A DNA stretch of 39,087 bases from Actinomycetota bacterium (lineage in GTDB: Bacteria > Actinomycetota > Acidimicrobiia > Acidimicrobiales > CADCSY01): the NCBI GenBank assembly GCA_019348495.1, contig JAHWJI010000012.1:1-39087 (forward strand), written 5' to 3'. How positions within the stretch are numbered: the first letter of the stretch is position 1; every line of letters starts with the position of its first letter. The translations under genes were made by a program, and so were the position numbers. Positions 8,545 to 17,058 of this stretch are shown here, piece by piece. The notes beneath the pieces were generated by a model, which was not told the DNA's origin, searched no databases, and was given only the letters and a program-made list of their open reading frames with translations.

Positions 8545-9197
8545 ATGGCCAACAGCATCTTCCGAGACGAGGTCGATCGTCTCCTGGAGGAAGGGGGTGC
8601 CCAGCTCGTCGAGGTGCTGCCCCCTGCCGAGTATGCGTGGGCGCATCTGCCCGGCGCCGTCAATCTCCCGCTCAAGGAGCTCGACGCCCACGCCGCCTCG
8701 GTTCTGGACGTGCAGCGTCCGGTCATCGCCTACTGCCACGACTTTCAATGAGACATGAGCCCCCGAGCCGCGTGGCGGCTCGAACGGTTCGGCTTCGAGC
8801 GGGTCTACGACTACGTGCCCGGCAAGATGGAATGGCTGTCGTTCGGACGGGCCCATGAGGGCACCGCCCAGCTGGCCGGCGACATGCTGCACTCCGACGT
8901 GCCCACCTGTTCCGTGGAGTCCCGTCTCGGCGAGATGAAGTCCCGTCTGGACGAGGAAGGGGCCGCCTTCTGTGGGGCCGCCGGCGACGACGGTGTCGTC
9001 GCCGGCATCGTCCAGGGCAAGGCCCTCGACGCCAATCCACCCTCACCATCGAGGAGGTGATGGAGTTTGGCGTGACCACGGTGCGACCCGCCGAGGAAGT
9101 TGGGCCATTGCACGAGCGGATGCGGAGCTCCGGCGTCGAAGGGATCCTGGTCACGAGATCCGATGGCCGCTTCCTGGGCCTGCTGCTCGGCGAATAG
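8545..9197 (+). CDS. Rhodanese-like protein with C-terminal CBS domain; in-frame TGA at 8749-8751 (candidate Sec codon) and an apparent -1 frameshift near 9036-9040
   Basis: AGGAGG RBS at 8531-8536; frame 1 reads MANSIFRDEVDRLL...VIAYCHDFQ[TGA]DMSPRAAWRLERFGFERVYDYVPGKMEWLSFG...DVPTCSVESRLGEM...; CBS tail TLTIEEVMEFGVTTVRPAEEVGPLHERMRSSGVEGILVTRSDGRFLGLLLGE* is in frame 3, ending at 9197. Confidence 0.75.
8764..8782 (+). promoter_or_regulatory. Candidate bacterial SECIS-like hairpin downstream of TGA 8749-8751
   Basis: cgagccgc-gtg-gcggctcg: 8-bp perfect stem, GUG apical loop, 20 nt between the UGA and the loop. Confidence 0.4.
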
Positions 9198-9265
9198 GGC
9201 CCGGGTCTCACCGCTGGTCAGAATGAACGCGAGGAGGTGGGCGAGGAGCAGTCCTTACGAGGTCG

Positions 9266-9685
9266 CTAGACGCTCTTCTGGCGGACGTGTTCGATCAGCC
9301 CGCAGATGCTGCCCTTGGCGCCGGCTGTGTCCTGGGCCCGTCGCTCCAGCGCGGCCAGCTCTTGGCGCAGGCTCTGCAGCTCCTCGAGCCGGCGGTCGAT
9401 GTCAGCGAGCTCCTGGCTGATCAAGTCACGGACGTAGTCACAGGGCGCCTCCCCCCGCTCCCGCAGGGCAAGGATCTCGCGCACCTCGTCCAGCGCCAAG
9501 CCCAGCCGCTGCGCCGACTTGATGAAGACGAGGCGCTCCACGTCGGCCTCCGAGTAGATCCGGTAGCCCGACGACGTGCGCTCAGGCTCGGGCACCAGAC
9601 CGATCGACTCGTAGTAGCGGATGGTCTTGGTGTTGACCCCGAGCCGCTCGCCCAGCTCTCCGATACGCACGCCTACCTCCTCCAA
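9266..9685 (-). CDS. MerR-family metal-responsive transcriptional regulator
   Basis: VRIGELGERLGVNTKTIRYYESIGLVPEPERTSSGYRIYSEADVERLVFIKSAQRLGLALDEVREIL; C-terminal Cys (APCDYVRDLI, SICGLIEH) in the metal-sensor region. Confidence 0.93.
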   Translation of the reverse strand: MEEVGVRIGELGERLGVNTKTIRYYESIGLVPEPERTSSGYRIYSEADVERLVFIKSAQRLGLALDEVREILALRERGEAPCDYVRDLISQELADIDRRLEELQSLRQELAALERRAQDTAGAKGSICGLIEHVRQKSV

Positions 9686-9758
9686 CCTTCTCGTCAGCTA
9701 GAAGCCTAGGCCCTGAGTCCCCCTCATCGGAGGATCGTCAAGAATCCGGCTGAGGGTG

Positions 9759-9789
9759 TTGCCTTCCAGTTGACTGGAATCTCTAGCGT
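9759..9789 (+). promoter_or_regulatory. MerR-type operator/promoter of the downstream metal operon
   Basis: Perfect dyad TTCCAGT-TG-ACTGGAA (9764-9779) between TTGCCT (-35-like, 9759-9764) and TAGCGT (-10-like, 9784-9789; 19-bp spacer). Confidence 0.72.
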
Positions 9790-9862
9790 GGGAAGCAGCA
9801 CCACATCGACGACGCCAGAGGCGCTGGGAACGGCACCCGATTGGCGAACCAGGAGGGACGTA

Positions 9863-10093
9863 ATGACCAACCAACTCGTACTCCAGGTGGGGGGCATGAC
9901 CTGCACCGGCTGCGAGGTCCGGGTGGGCAAGGTGCTGGGCCGCCTCGACGGCGTGCGCACCGCCGCTGCCGATCACCAGGCCGGCGAGGTCCGGGTCCTC
10001 TTCGATTCCGACCAGACATCCCCGGCGTCCATCGGTGCCGCCATCACCGCCGCCGGCTACCAGGTCAATGGCGAAGCGAAGGATTCACGATGA
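9863..10093 (+). CDS. Heavy-metal-associated (HMA) domain metallochaperone, CopZ-like
   Basis: LQVGGMTCTGCEVRVGKVLGRLDGV HMA motif; RBS AGGAGGG just upstream. Confidence 0.9.
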   Translation: MTNQLVLQVGGMTCTGCEVRVGKVLGRLDGVRTAAADHQAGEVRVLFDSDQTSPASIGAAITAAGYQVNGEAKDSR

Positions 10094-12585
10094 CCACGAC
10101 CAACCGGCAGGTCAAGGACGAGGGCGCAGACACCTTGTGGGACGAAGAGCCGAGCAACCTGGAGGGCCACGCCCGCATCCGGGCTCGCATCTCCGGGCTG
10201 CACTGCTCGCTGTGCACCGGCACCATCGAAAAGGCCCTCGGGCGCATCGACGGTATCGACAAGGTGGCCGTGAGCCTCAGCCACGAGCAGGCCCTGGTCG
10301 ACTACGACCCGAAACGGGTCCGCCCCGAGGTGGTGCTCGGCACGCTGCGAGACATCGGCTATGACCTCTACGACCCTCGCAAGGTGCGACCGTTCGAGGA
10401 GGAAGAGGCGGCCCTGGTGCGTGAGGGCCGCCGTCTGCTCACCGCCACTGGTCTCAGCCTGTTGGCCATCGCCCTCATCGTGGTGGTCGACAGCCTCTGG
10501 TCGGCCCTGGTGCCGGCCACCGTGGTGGCCAGCCTTGTCCCGGTGGCCTTCTTCATCTTGCGTCCCTTCGGGATGGGCAAGGCCGTCGGGGGCACACTGG
10601 CCCTGACGGCGCCCCCGGTAGCTGTCCTCATGGTCCGGGCCAACGGCGTGGGCGAGAGCGGCCCCGGCGAGGCCGCCATCCCCTGGATCGTCGCCGCTCT
10701 CGCCTTGGGAGTGGTCTTCGGCGTGGCCGGCCACATCCTGCGCATGGCCTACCAGTCGGCGCGGCGGGGCATCCTCAACCAGCACGTCCTGTTGGAGGTC
10801 GGGGCCTTCGCCGGCATCGCCGGGGGCATCTACGGGCTGGCGGCCGGCGGGGACAACTTCCCCACCGCCCCGTTCTTCGCCGTCACCGTGCTGGTGGCCA
10901 ACTACCACATCTTCTCCGAGTGGCTGTCCCTGCTGGTCAAGACCCGCAGCTCCCAGGCGGTCAAGCGGCTATTGGACCTGCAACCCGACACCGCCCGGGT
11001 GCGCCGGGGTGACGAGGAGCTGGAGGTGCCCATCGCCGAGGTGGCCCTGGGTGACCTGGTGCGGGTGCGCCCGGGCGAGCGCATCCCGGTGGACGGCGAG
11101 GTGGTCAGCGGCCACTCGGCTGTCGACCAAGCCCTCGTCACCGGCGAACCGGTCCCGGTCGAGCGCTCCGAGGGCGACCCGCTCATCGGCGGGTCGATCA
11201 ACACCTCGGGCACCCTTCTGGTGCGGGTCACCGCGGTGGGCACCGAGAGCTTCCTGGCCCAGATCGTGCGCCACGTGGAGGACGCCCGGGCCCTCAAGCC
11301 GGGCATCTTGCACCTGGTCGACCGGGTGCTGCGGGTCTACACCCCCACCGTGCTGGTGGTCGCCGCGGTGGCGGCACTGGGCTGGACCGTTGGTACCGCC
11401 CTCTTCGGCGGTGACGCCGACGTCGAGCGGGCGGTCTTCGCCGGCCTCGGTGTGCTGGTGATGGGCTACCCCTGCGCGGTGGGCATCGCCGCTCCCCTGG
11501 CCATCGTGCGAGGGGCGGGCGAGGCGGCTGACGAGGGCATCATCATGCGCACGGGCGAGGCCTTCCAGGCCTTCCGCTCGATCACCCATGTGGTGTTGGA
11601 CAAGACCGGGACCCTGACCGAGGGACGTCCCACCGTCCGCGAAGTCGAGGCCCTGGGTGACACTGATGAGCTGGTGCGCCTGGCGGCGGCGGCGGAGTCG
11701 TCCTCCGAGCACCCGCTGGGACAGGCCGTGGTGGCATCCGCCTTCGAGCGCAAGCTGGCGTTGCCGACGGTCAGCGACTTCGAGTCGGTCACCGGCTTCG
11801 GCGTGCGGGCGATCGTCGACGGCGAGCACGTCCTGGTCGGGCGTCCCCGCTTCCTGGAGGAGAACGGCGTCGACCTCAGCACCTTGAGTGAGCGCATCGA
11901 GTCGCTGCAAGACGCCGGGCGCACCGTCATCGTCGTCAGCCGCCAGGGTCGGGCCCTCGGCGTGTTGGCCTTGGGTGACGAGCTGCGGGCCGATGCCGTC
12001 GAAGCGGTGGTGGCCATGCGTCAGGCCAAGCTCACGCCGGTGCTGGTCACCGGCGACAACGAGGCCGCCGCGCGCCGGGTTGCCGGCCAGCTTGGCATCG
12101 ACGAGGTCCACGGTGGGGTGTTGCCCGAGGGCAAGGCCGAGATCGTCCGTCGCTTCCAGCACGACGGCAACAAGGTCGCCATGGTGGGCGACGGCATCAA
12201 CGACGCCCCCGCCCTCATGCAGGCCAACGTGGGTGTGGCCATGGGCGGCGGCACCGACATCGCCATGGAGTCGGCCGACATCATCATCGTAGGCAACGAG
12301 GTGGCGTCGGTGCTGCGGGCTCGGGAGATCAGCCGCCGCAGCTACCGCACCACCCGCCAGAACGTGTCGCTCGCCTTCTTGTTCAACGGCATCGGCATCC
12401 CCGCTGCCGCCACCGGGCTGGTCTACCCGGTGTGGGCCATGGTGGCCATGGCGGCCAGCGTGACCACCATCTTCATCAACTCCATCGGAGGCCGTCCGTC
12501 TTTGCTCTTCGACGCCATCACCAGCGTTGGTCGTACGGAGGGGCCGGAGTTCAAGGAGGCCAACACGGTGCACGTGGCCACGTGA
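10090..12585 (+). CDS. P1B-type heavy-metal transporting ATPase with N-terminal HMA domain and YPC transmembrane motif
   Basis: GLHCSLCTGTIEKAL HMA; TGEPVPVE; MGYPCAVGIAAPLAIVRGAGEAADEGIIMRTGE; DKTGTLTEG; SSSEHPLGQA (HP locus); GDGINDAPAL; start overlaps the chaperone stop (ATGA). Confidence 0.93.
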   Translation: MTTTNRQVKDEGADTLWDEEPSNLEGHARIRARISGLHCSLCTGTIEKALGRIDGIDKVAVSLSHEQALVDYDPKRVRPEVVLGTLRDIGYDLYDPRKVRPFEEEEAALVREGRRLLTATGLSLLAIALIVVVDSLWSALVPATVVASLVPVAFFILRPFGMGKAVGGTLALTAPPVAVLMVRANGVGESGPGEAAIPWIVAALALGVVFGVAGHILRMAYQSARRGILNQHVLLEVGAFAGIAGGIYGLAAGGDNFPTAPFFAVTVLVANYHIFSEWLSLLVKTRSSQAVKRLLDLQPDTARVRRGDEELEVPIAEVALGDLVRVRPGERIPVDGEVVSGHSAVDQALVTGEPVPVERSEGDPLIGGSINTSGTLLVRVTAVGTESFLAQIVRHVEDARALKPGILHLVDRVLRVYTPTVLVVAAVAALGWTVGTALFGGDADVERAVFAGLGVLVMGYPCAVGIAAPLAIVRGAGEAADEGIIMRTGEAFQAFRSITHVVLDKTGTLTEGRPTVREVEALGDTDELVRLAAAAESSSEHPLGQAVVASAFERKLALPTVSDFESVTGFGVRAIVDGEHVLVGRPRFLEENGVDLSTLSERIESLQDAGRTVIVVSRQGRALGVLALGDELRADAVEAVVAMRQAKLTPVLVTGDNEAAARRVAGQLGIDEVHGGVLPEGKAEIVRRFQHDGNKVAMVGDGINDAPALMQANVGVAMGGGTDIAMESADIIIVGNEVASVLRAREISRRSYRTTRQNVSLAFLFNGIGIPAAATGLVYPVWAMVAMAASVTTIFINSIGGRPSLLFDAITSVGRTEGPEFKEANTVHVAT

Positions 12586-12941
12586 TGCCGGAGCGGGGGC
12601 CTCGCCCTCGAGGCGACGGCGTTGCCGTCAACTTCTACACCCGTCCAGGGTGCGTCTTCTCCTTCTCTCTCCGGCGAAGATTGCACTGTATGGGGATCCC
12701 TCTGCGAGTGGTCGACATCCGCCAGGACCGGGAGGCCGCCGCTTCCGTGCGCTCGGTTGCGGGGGGTTGCGAAACGGTCCCTACCGTGGCCGTCGGCCTG
12801 CGAACGGCGGTCAACCCTCCGACTGATGCGGTCGTGCGGATGATCGAGCTGGAGGTGCCCCACCTTCTGCCGGAGGGTGGCGGCGCCAGGCTCGACTGGC
12901 TCCGCCAGCTCTTCGGCTCCTCAGCAACCAAAGGCCGATGA
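12585..12941 (+). CDS. Glutaredoxin/mycoredoxin-like protein with CVFS active-site motif
   Basis: VNFYTRPGCVFSFSLRRRLHCMGIPLRVVDIRQD..AAASVRSVAGGCETVPTVAVG thioredoxin-fold pattern with cis-Pro (TVPT); TGATG coupling to the ATPase stop. Confidence 0.75.
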   Translation: MPERGPRPRGDGVAVNFYTRPGCVFSFSLRRRLHCMGIPLRVVDIRQDREAAASVRSVAGGCETVPTVAVGLRTAVNPPTDAVVRMIELEVPHLLPEGGGARLDWLRQLFGSSATKGR

Positions 12942-14155
12942 TGGAGTCCGCAGGCCGCTTCGTCGGGTTCCCGATGCGGATGTCCCGACTCGTAGGTGTG
13001 GTCGTTCTCCTGGCCCTCATGGCCGCCGCCTGCGGGCCGGGCGGGGGGATCGGCGGGGAAGCTGGCCCCGACCCCGTCGTGCTTGACCTGGTGACGTCGA
13101 GCCCGAAGGAGGACGTCACTTCAGCGTTGGGGGATCCCTCGGCCGCCGGCCTGCCCCGTCCGCTCGTCGATCCGCTCGAGTTGCGCTCGGGTGGGCCACC
13201 TCCGGACGGCATCCCGGCCATCGACGATCCCCGGTTCCAGCGGGCCGGGGAGGTGGGGTGGCTGGAGGATGACGAGCCGGTGCTGTCCTTCGAGCTCGGC
13301 GGGGATGCGCGGGCCTATCCGATCCAGATCATGACCTGGCACGAGATCGTGAACGACACCGTCGGCGGGCTGCCGGTGGCGGTGAGCTACTGCCCGCTGT
13401 GCAACTCGGCCATCGCCTATGACCGCCGCGTCGGCGAGCGGGTGCTCGACTTCGGAACCTCGGGGCTGCTGTACCGCTCGGCGCTGGTGATGTACGACCG
13501 CCAGACCGAGTCCCTGTGGAGCCACTTCAGCGGCCAAGCCGTCGCCGGGGTGCTCACCGGCGAAGAAGTTGGCGTCTACCCCGTGGCCACGGTGTCCTGG
13601 AGCGACTTCCGGGCCACCCACCCCGACGGGTGGGTGCTGAGTCGGGAGACCGGCTTCTCACGCGACTACGGCCGCAACCCGTATCCCGGGTACGACGACG
13701 TGGACACCTCGCCGTTCCTGTTCGAAGGGGAAGTCGACGGCCGGTTGGCCGCCAAGGAGCGGGTCCTCGGCGTCGAGCGGGCGGGCGAAGCGGTCGCCAT
13801 CAGGATGGGACCGCTGCTAGAGGCGAGGGTGATCGCCGTGGAGGTGGGGGGCGAGCAGCTGATCGTCTGGCCAAAGCCGGGCACCGCGTCGGCGCTCGAC
13901 GCCCCCTCAGTGGCCGGCGGCCGGGACGTCGGCGCCACCGGCGTTTTCCGCCCGGTCGTCGACGGCCGCGCCCTCACGTTCGCCGCCGAAGGTACCCCGT
14001 TCGTCGACGAGCAGACCGGGTCTCAGTGGGACGTCCTCGGCCGGGCTGTGTCCGGGCCCTTGGCCGGAAGCCAGCTTGAGGCGGTCCCTCACGCGGACAC
14101 GTTTTGGTTCGCCTGGGCCGCCTACCTACCCGACAGCAGGATCATCGGAGGCTGA
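12938..14155 (+). CDS. DUF3179-family protein, predicted lipoprotein
   Basis: SRLVGVVVLLALMAAAC signal; MTWHEIVNDTVGGLPVAVSYCPLCNSAIAYDR...LDFGTSGLLYRSALVMYDRQTESLWSHFSGQAV...FSRDYGRNPYPGY; start overlaps the upstream stop (ATGA). Confidence 0.88.
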   Translation: MMESAGRFVGFPMRMSRLVGVVVLLALMAAACGPGGGIGGEAGPDPVVLDLVTSSPKEDVTSALGDPSAAGLPRPLVDPLELRSGGPPPDGIPAIDDPRFQRAGEVGWLEDDEPVLSFELGGDARAYPIQIMTWHEIVNDTVGGLPVAVSYCPLCNSAIAYDRRVGERVLDFGTSGLLYRSALVMYDRQTESLWSHFSGQAVAGVLTGEEVGVYPVATVSWSDFRATHPDGWVLSRETGFSRDYGRNPYPGYDDVDTSPFLFEGEVDGRLAAKERVLGVERAGEAVAIRMGPLLEARVIAVEVGGEQLIVWPKPGTASALDAPSVAGGRDVGATGVFRPVVDGRALTFAAEGTPFVDEQTGSQWDVLGRAVSGPLAGSQLEAVPHADTFWFAWAAYLPDSRIIGG

Positions 14156-14415
14156 AGCGGGTCGTCCGGTGTCTCAGCTGGCGAGGTCCCGCAGGGCATC
14201 CTCGACAGCGGGGGGAAGGTGGAATGGTCGGCGAACTGCTGCTCCGAGGCGGCCCTGACACCCCTTCGCTTATCCGAAAACCACGTCCGTCGAACCAACC
14301 GCCTGTACTGTCTCCATGGCGGGCCGCTCTGGGGGGATCTCCATGTTCGCGGCGCTCGATGACGCCCGGCCATCGTCACTTGATGGCCTCCGAACGTTTC
14401 CGCACCTCAGAAGGG

Positions 14416-14499
<84 letters not shown>

Positions 14500-14554
14500 G
14501 AGCAACAGCGGGCCAGGCTACCCGAGGGCTGGTCTCCCTCGGCCGGAAAGGGGC

Positions 14555-15232
14555 ATGGGTACACTCCTCGGCGTGGGCCTCAAGGGTTTCGAGCGACGCC
14601 TTGAACGGCTGGTGGAGGGCGCCTTCGCCCGCGCCTTCAAGAGCTCGCTTCGTCCCGTCGAGCTGGGCCGGCGCCTGACCAGGGAGATGGACCACCAACG
14701 TACGGTCAACGTACGGGGCGAGATGGCGGCCCCCAACGACTTCACCGTGACCCTCGGCCCGGAGGACCACAGCCAGTTCGCCGAGATCGGGGACAGCTTG
14801 TCGGCCTCCCTGGCCGACGCTGCCCGGGAGCACGCCCGCGACGAGGGCTACGCCTTCATGGGGCCGGTCGAGGTGCAAATCGAGGTCGATCCCGACCTCG
14901 GTGCCGGCTCCTTCGGGCTGTCAGCGCGCTTCAAGGAGGGCGTGGGCGGCACGGGCGGGGGAGCGCTCGTGCTCTCCGATGGTGCTCGCGTGACCCTGGC
15001 CGACACCCTCATCACCATCGGCCGCTCGCCCGACTCCTCGGTCCACCTGCCTGACTCCAGCGTGAGTCGCCACCACGCCGAGATCCGTCCTGCCGGCGAC
15101 GGGTGGTTGCTGGCTGACAAAGGCTCCACCAACGGCACCCGGGTGAACGGCGCCACCATCACCCAACGCCGGTTGGCCGACGGCGACACCATCACCGTGG
15201 GCGACGTCAAGTTGCGCTTCGAGGCGTCGTAG
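14555..15232 (+). CDS. fhaA: FhaA-like protein (DUF3662 + FHA domain)
   Basis: N-terminal GLKGFERRLERLVEGAFARAFKSSLRPVELGRRLTREMD; C-terminal FHA (IGRSPDSSVHLPDSSVSRHHAEI...DKGSTNGTRVNG). Confidence 0.93.
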   Translation: MGTLLGVGLKGFERRLERLVEGAFARAFKSSLRPVELGRRLTREMDHQRTVNVRGEMAAPNDFTVTLGPEDHSQFAEIGDSLSASLADAAREHARDEGYAFMGPVEVQIEVDPDLGAGSFGLSARFKEGVGGTGGGALVLSDGARVTLADTLITIGRSPDSSVHLPDSSVSRHHAEIRPAGDGWLLADKGSTNGTRVNGATITQRRLADGDTITVGDVKLRFEAS

Positions 15233-15238
15233 CCAGAC

Positions 15239-15715
15239 GTGCCCGAGTCCCTGCTCACCATCCTCAAGCTCTGCGCCCTGGCCCTGCTCTACCTGTTCTT
15301 CCTGCGGGTGCTGCGGGCGGTGTGGGCCGAGGTGTCCTCCACCCGCACCGCCGCCGTGGGCCCCCAGTCGGCTCCGGCCCGAGCCCCGGCCGCTCGGCGA
15401 TCTTCCGGACTGCGCCGGGAGCGCAGCTCGTCCCACCTCACCGTGGTGGAGCCGCCCGAGCTCAAGGGCCGGAGCTTCGGGCTGGCCGAGGAGCTGACCG
15501 TGGGCCGGGCCGCCGGCTGCCAAGTCACCCTCGACGACAACTACGTCTCCCAGCTCCACGCTCGCATCTTCTCGCGCGACGGCACGCTGTTCGTCGAGGA
15601 CCTCGGCTCCACCAACGGTACCTACCTGAACAGCCGGAAGGTCTCCTCCCCGGTGGTCTTCAAGCGGGGCGACCGCCTCAAGATCGGGTCCACCGTCATG
15701 GAGCTGACCTCATGA
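15239..15715 (+). CDS. fhaB: FhaB/FipA-like membrane-anchored FHA protein
   Basis: N-terminal TM segment; FHA motif TVGRAAGCQVTLDDNYVSQLHARIF...EDLGSTNGTYLN. Confidence 0.93.
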   Translation: MPESLLTILKLCALALLYLFFLRVLRAVWAEVSSTRTAAVGPQSAPARAPAARRSSGLRRERSSSHLTVVEPPELKGRSFGLAEELTVGRAAGCQVTLDDNYVSQLHARIFSRDGTLFVEDLGSTNGTYLNSRKVSSPVVFKRGDRLKIGSTVMELTS

Positions 15716-17058
15716 CCAGGCTGCGGGCCGGGGCGGCCACCGACACCGGCCAGGTCCGGGCCAACAACCAGGACGCCATCCTGGTGGCCGAGCCGGTGTT
15801 CGCCGTCGCCGACGGCATGGGCGGCCACGCTGCCGGCGAGATCGCCAGCGAGGTTGCGGTGGAGTCGCTCCAGGCCGACGACGTGTCCTCTCGCCGAGCC
15901 CTGGCCGAGGCCGTGCGCCAGGCCAACCGGGCCGTGTGGGAACGGGCCAAGGGCGACGCCGAGCTGCGGGGCATGGGCACCACCATGTGCGTGGTCGCCC
16001 TGGTCCCCGGCGCCCCAACCGACGGCGAGGCCAGCGGTGATCCCGGTGACGAGCGCATCATCGTGGCCAACGTGGGGGACTCGCGCGTCTACCAGTTCCA
16101 CGACGGCGACCTCATCCAGATCACCGACGACCACAGCCTGGTGGAGGACCTGGTCCGAGAAGGCCGGCTGTCCCACGACGAGGCCCGCACCCACCCCCAG
16201 CGCAACATCTTGACCCGGGTGCTGGGCAACGAGCCCGATGTCGAGGTCGACACCTGGGAGGTGATCCCCCAGCGCGGGGACCGCTACCTGTTGTGCAGTG
16301 ACGGGCTGTTCAACGAGGTCGACGACGACCGCATCGCCTCGGTGCTGCGTCGCCTGGCCGATCCCGAAGACGTCGCCCAGGAGCTGGTGGCGCTGGCCAA
16401 CCGCCACGGTGGGCGCGACAACGTCAGCGTGGTGGTCGTCGACGTCGTCGACGATGACGACCGGGCCGCGGCCGCCTCGGCCACCGTGGCCACGGCCAGC
16501 CAAACCGTCGTCTCCCGCGGCCCCACGACCGCCGGCGGCGGCACCGCCTCCTCCCCGGCGCTGTCGACGGGCGGGACCAGTCCCGTACCGGTGCCCCCGT
16601 CGGCCGGCAACAGCAGCCCCTCGGCTGCCCCGGCGACCAAGGCGGCGAAGCCCCGGAGAGTGACCTGGCGTTCGCTGCTGTTCGTCTGCTGTCTGCTGGT
16701 CGTGCTCGGCGGCGCCGTCGCGGCCGTGGCCTGGTTCGCCCGGAGCACCTACCACGTCGGGCTCGACGACGAGCAGGTGGTCATCTACCGCGGTCGTCCC
16801 GGTGGTTTGCTGTGGATCCAGCCCACGCTGGCCGAGCGCACCGACCTCACCCTCGACGACGTCCCCCCGGCCCGGCGTGCGGCCGTCAGCGACGGCAAGG
16901 AGGAGCCGTCGCTGTCCCGGGCACGCGAGTACGTCGCCACCCTCGAGGAGCAGGCCGAGGCCGAGCGCCGGCGGACCACCACGACCGAGGCCACGACGAC
17001 CACGACGCCGTCTGGCTCCCCCACCACCGGGGCCCTCACCGGGACGGGGCGGCCTTGA
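15712..17058 (+). CDS. pstP: PP2C-type Ser/Thr phosphatase
   Basis: AATDTGQVRANNQDA, VADGMGGHAAGE, ANVGDSRVYQ, TDDHSLVEDLVREG, LLCSDGL, GGRDNVSVVVVDV; C-terminal TM; ATG overlaps the fhaB stop. Confidence 0.95.
   Translation: MTRLRAGAATDTGQVRANNQDAILVAEPVFAVADGMGGHAAGEIASEVAVESLQADDVSSRRALAEAVRQANRAVWERAKGDAELRGMGTTMCVVALVPGAPTDGEASGDPGDERIIVANVGDSRVYQFHDGDLIQITDDHSLVEDLVREGRLSHDEARTHPQRNILTRVLGNEPDVEVDTWEVIPQRGDRYLLCSDGLFNEVDDDRIASVLRRLADPEDVAQELVALANRHGGRDNVSVVVVDVVDDDDRAAAASATVATASQTVVSRGPTTAGGGTASSPALSTGGTSPVPVPPSAGNSSPSAAPATKAAKPRRVTWRSLLFVCCLLVVLGGAVAAVAWFARSTYHVGLDDEQVVIYRGRPGGLLWIQPTLAERTDLTLDDVPPARRAAVSDGKEEPSLSRAREYVATLEEQAEAERRRTTTTEATTTTTPSGSPTTGALTGTGRP

Noticed and set aside
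10969-12573. 534-aa minus-strand ORF opposite the P1B ATPase
   Set aside because: Shadow ORF of a strongly supported ATPase.
14122-14379. Minus-strand fragment ...SDKRRGVRAASEQQFADHSTFPP that could continue AVEDALRDLAS* after a C-run frameshift
   Set aside because: Too short and no recognisable family; possible decayed gene end but not supportable.
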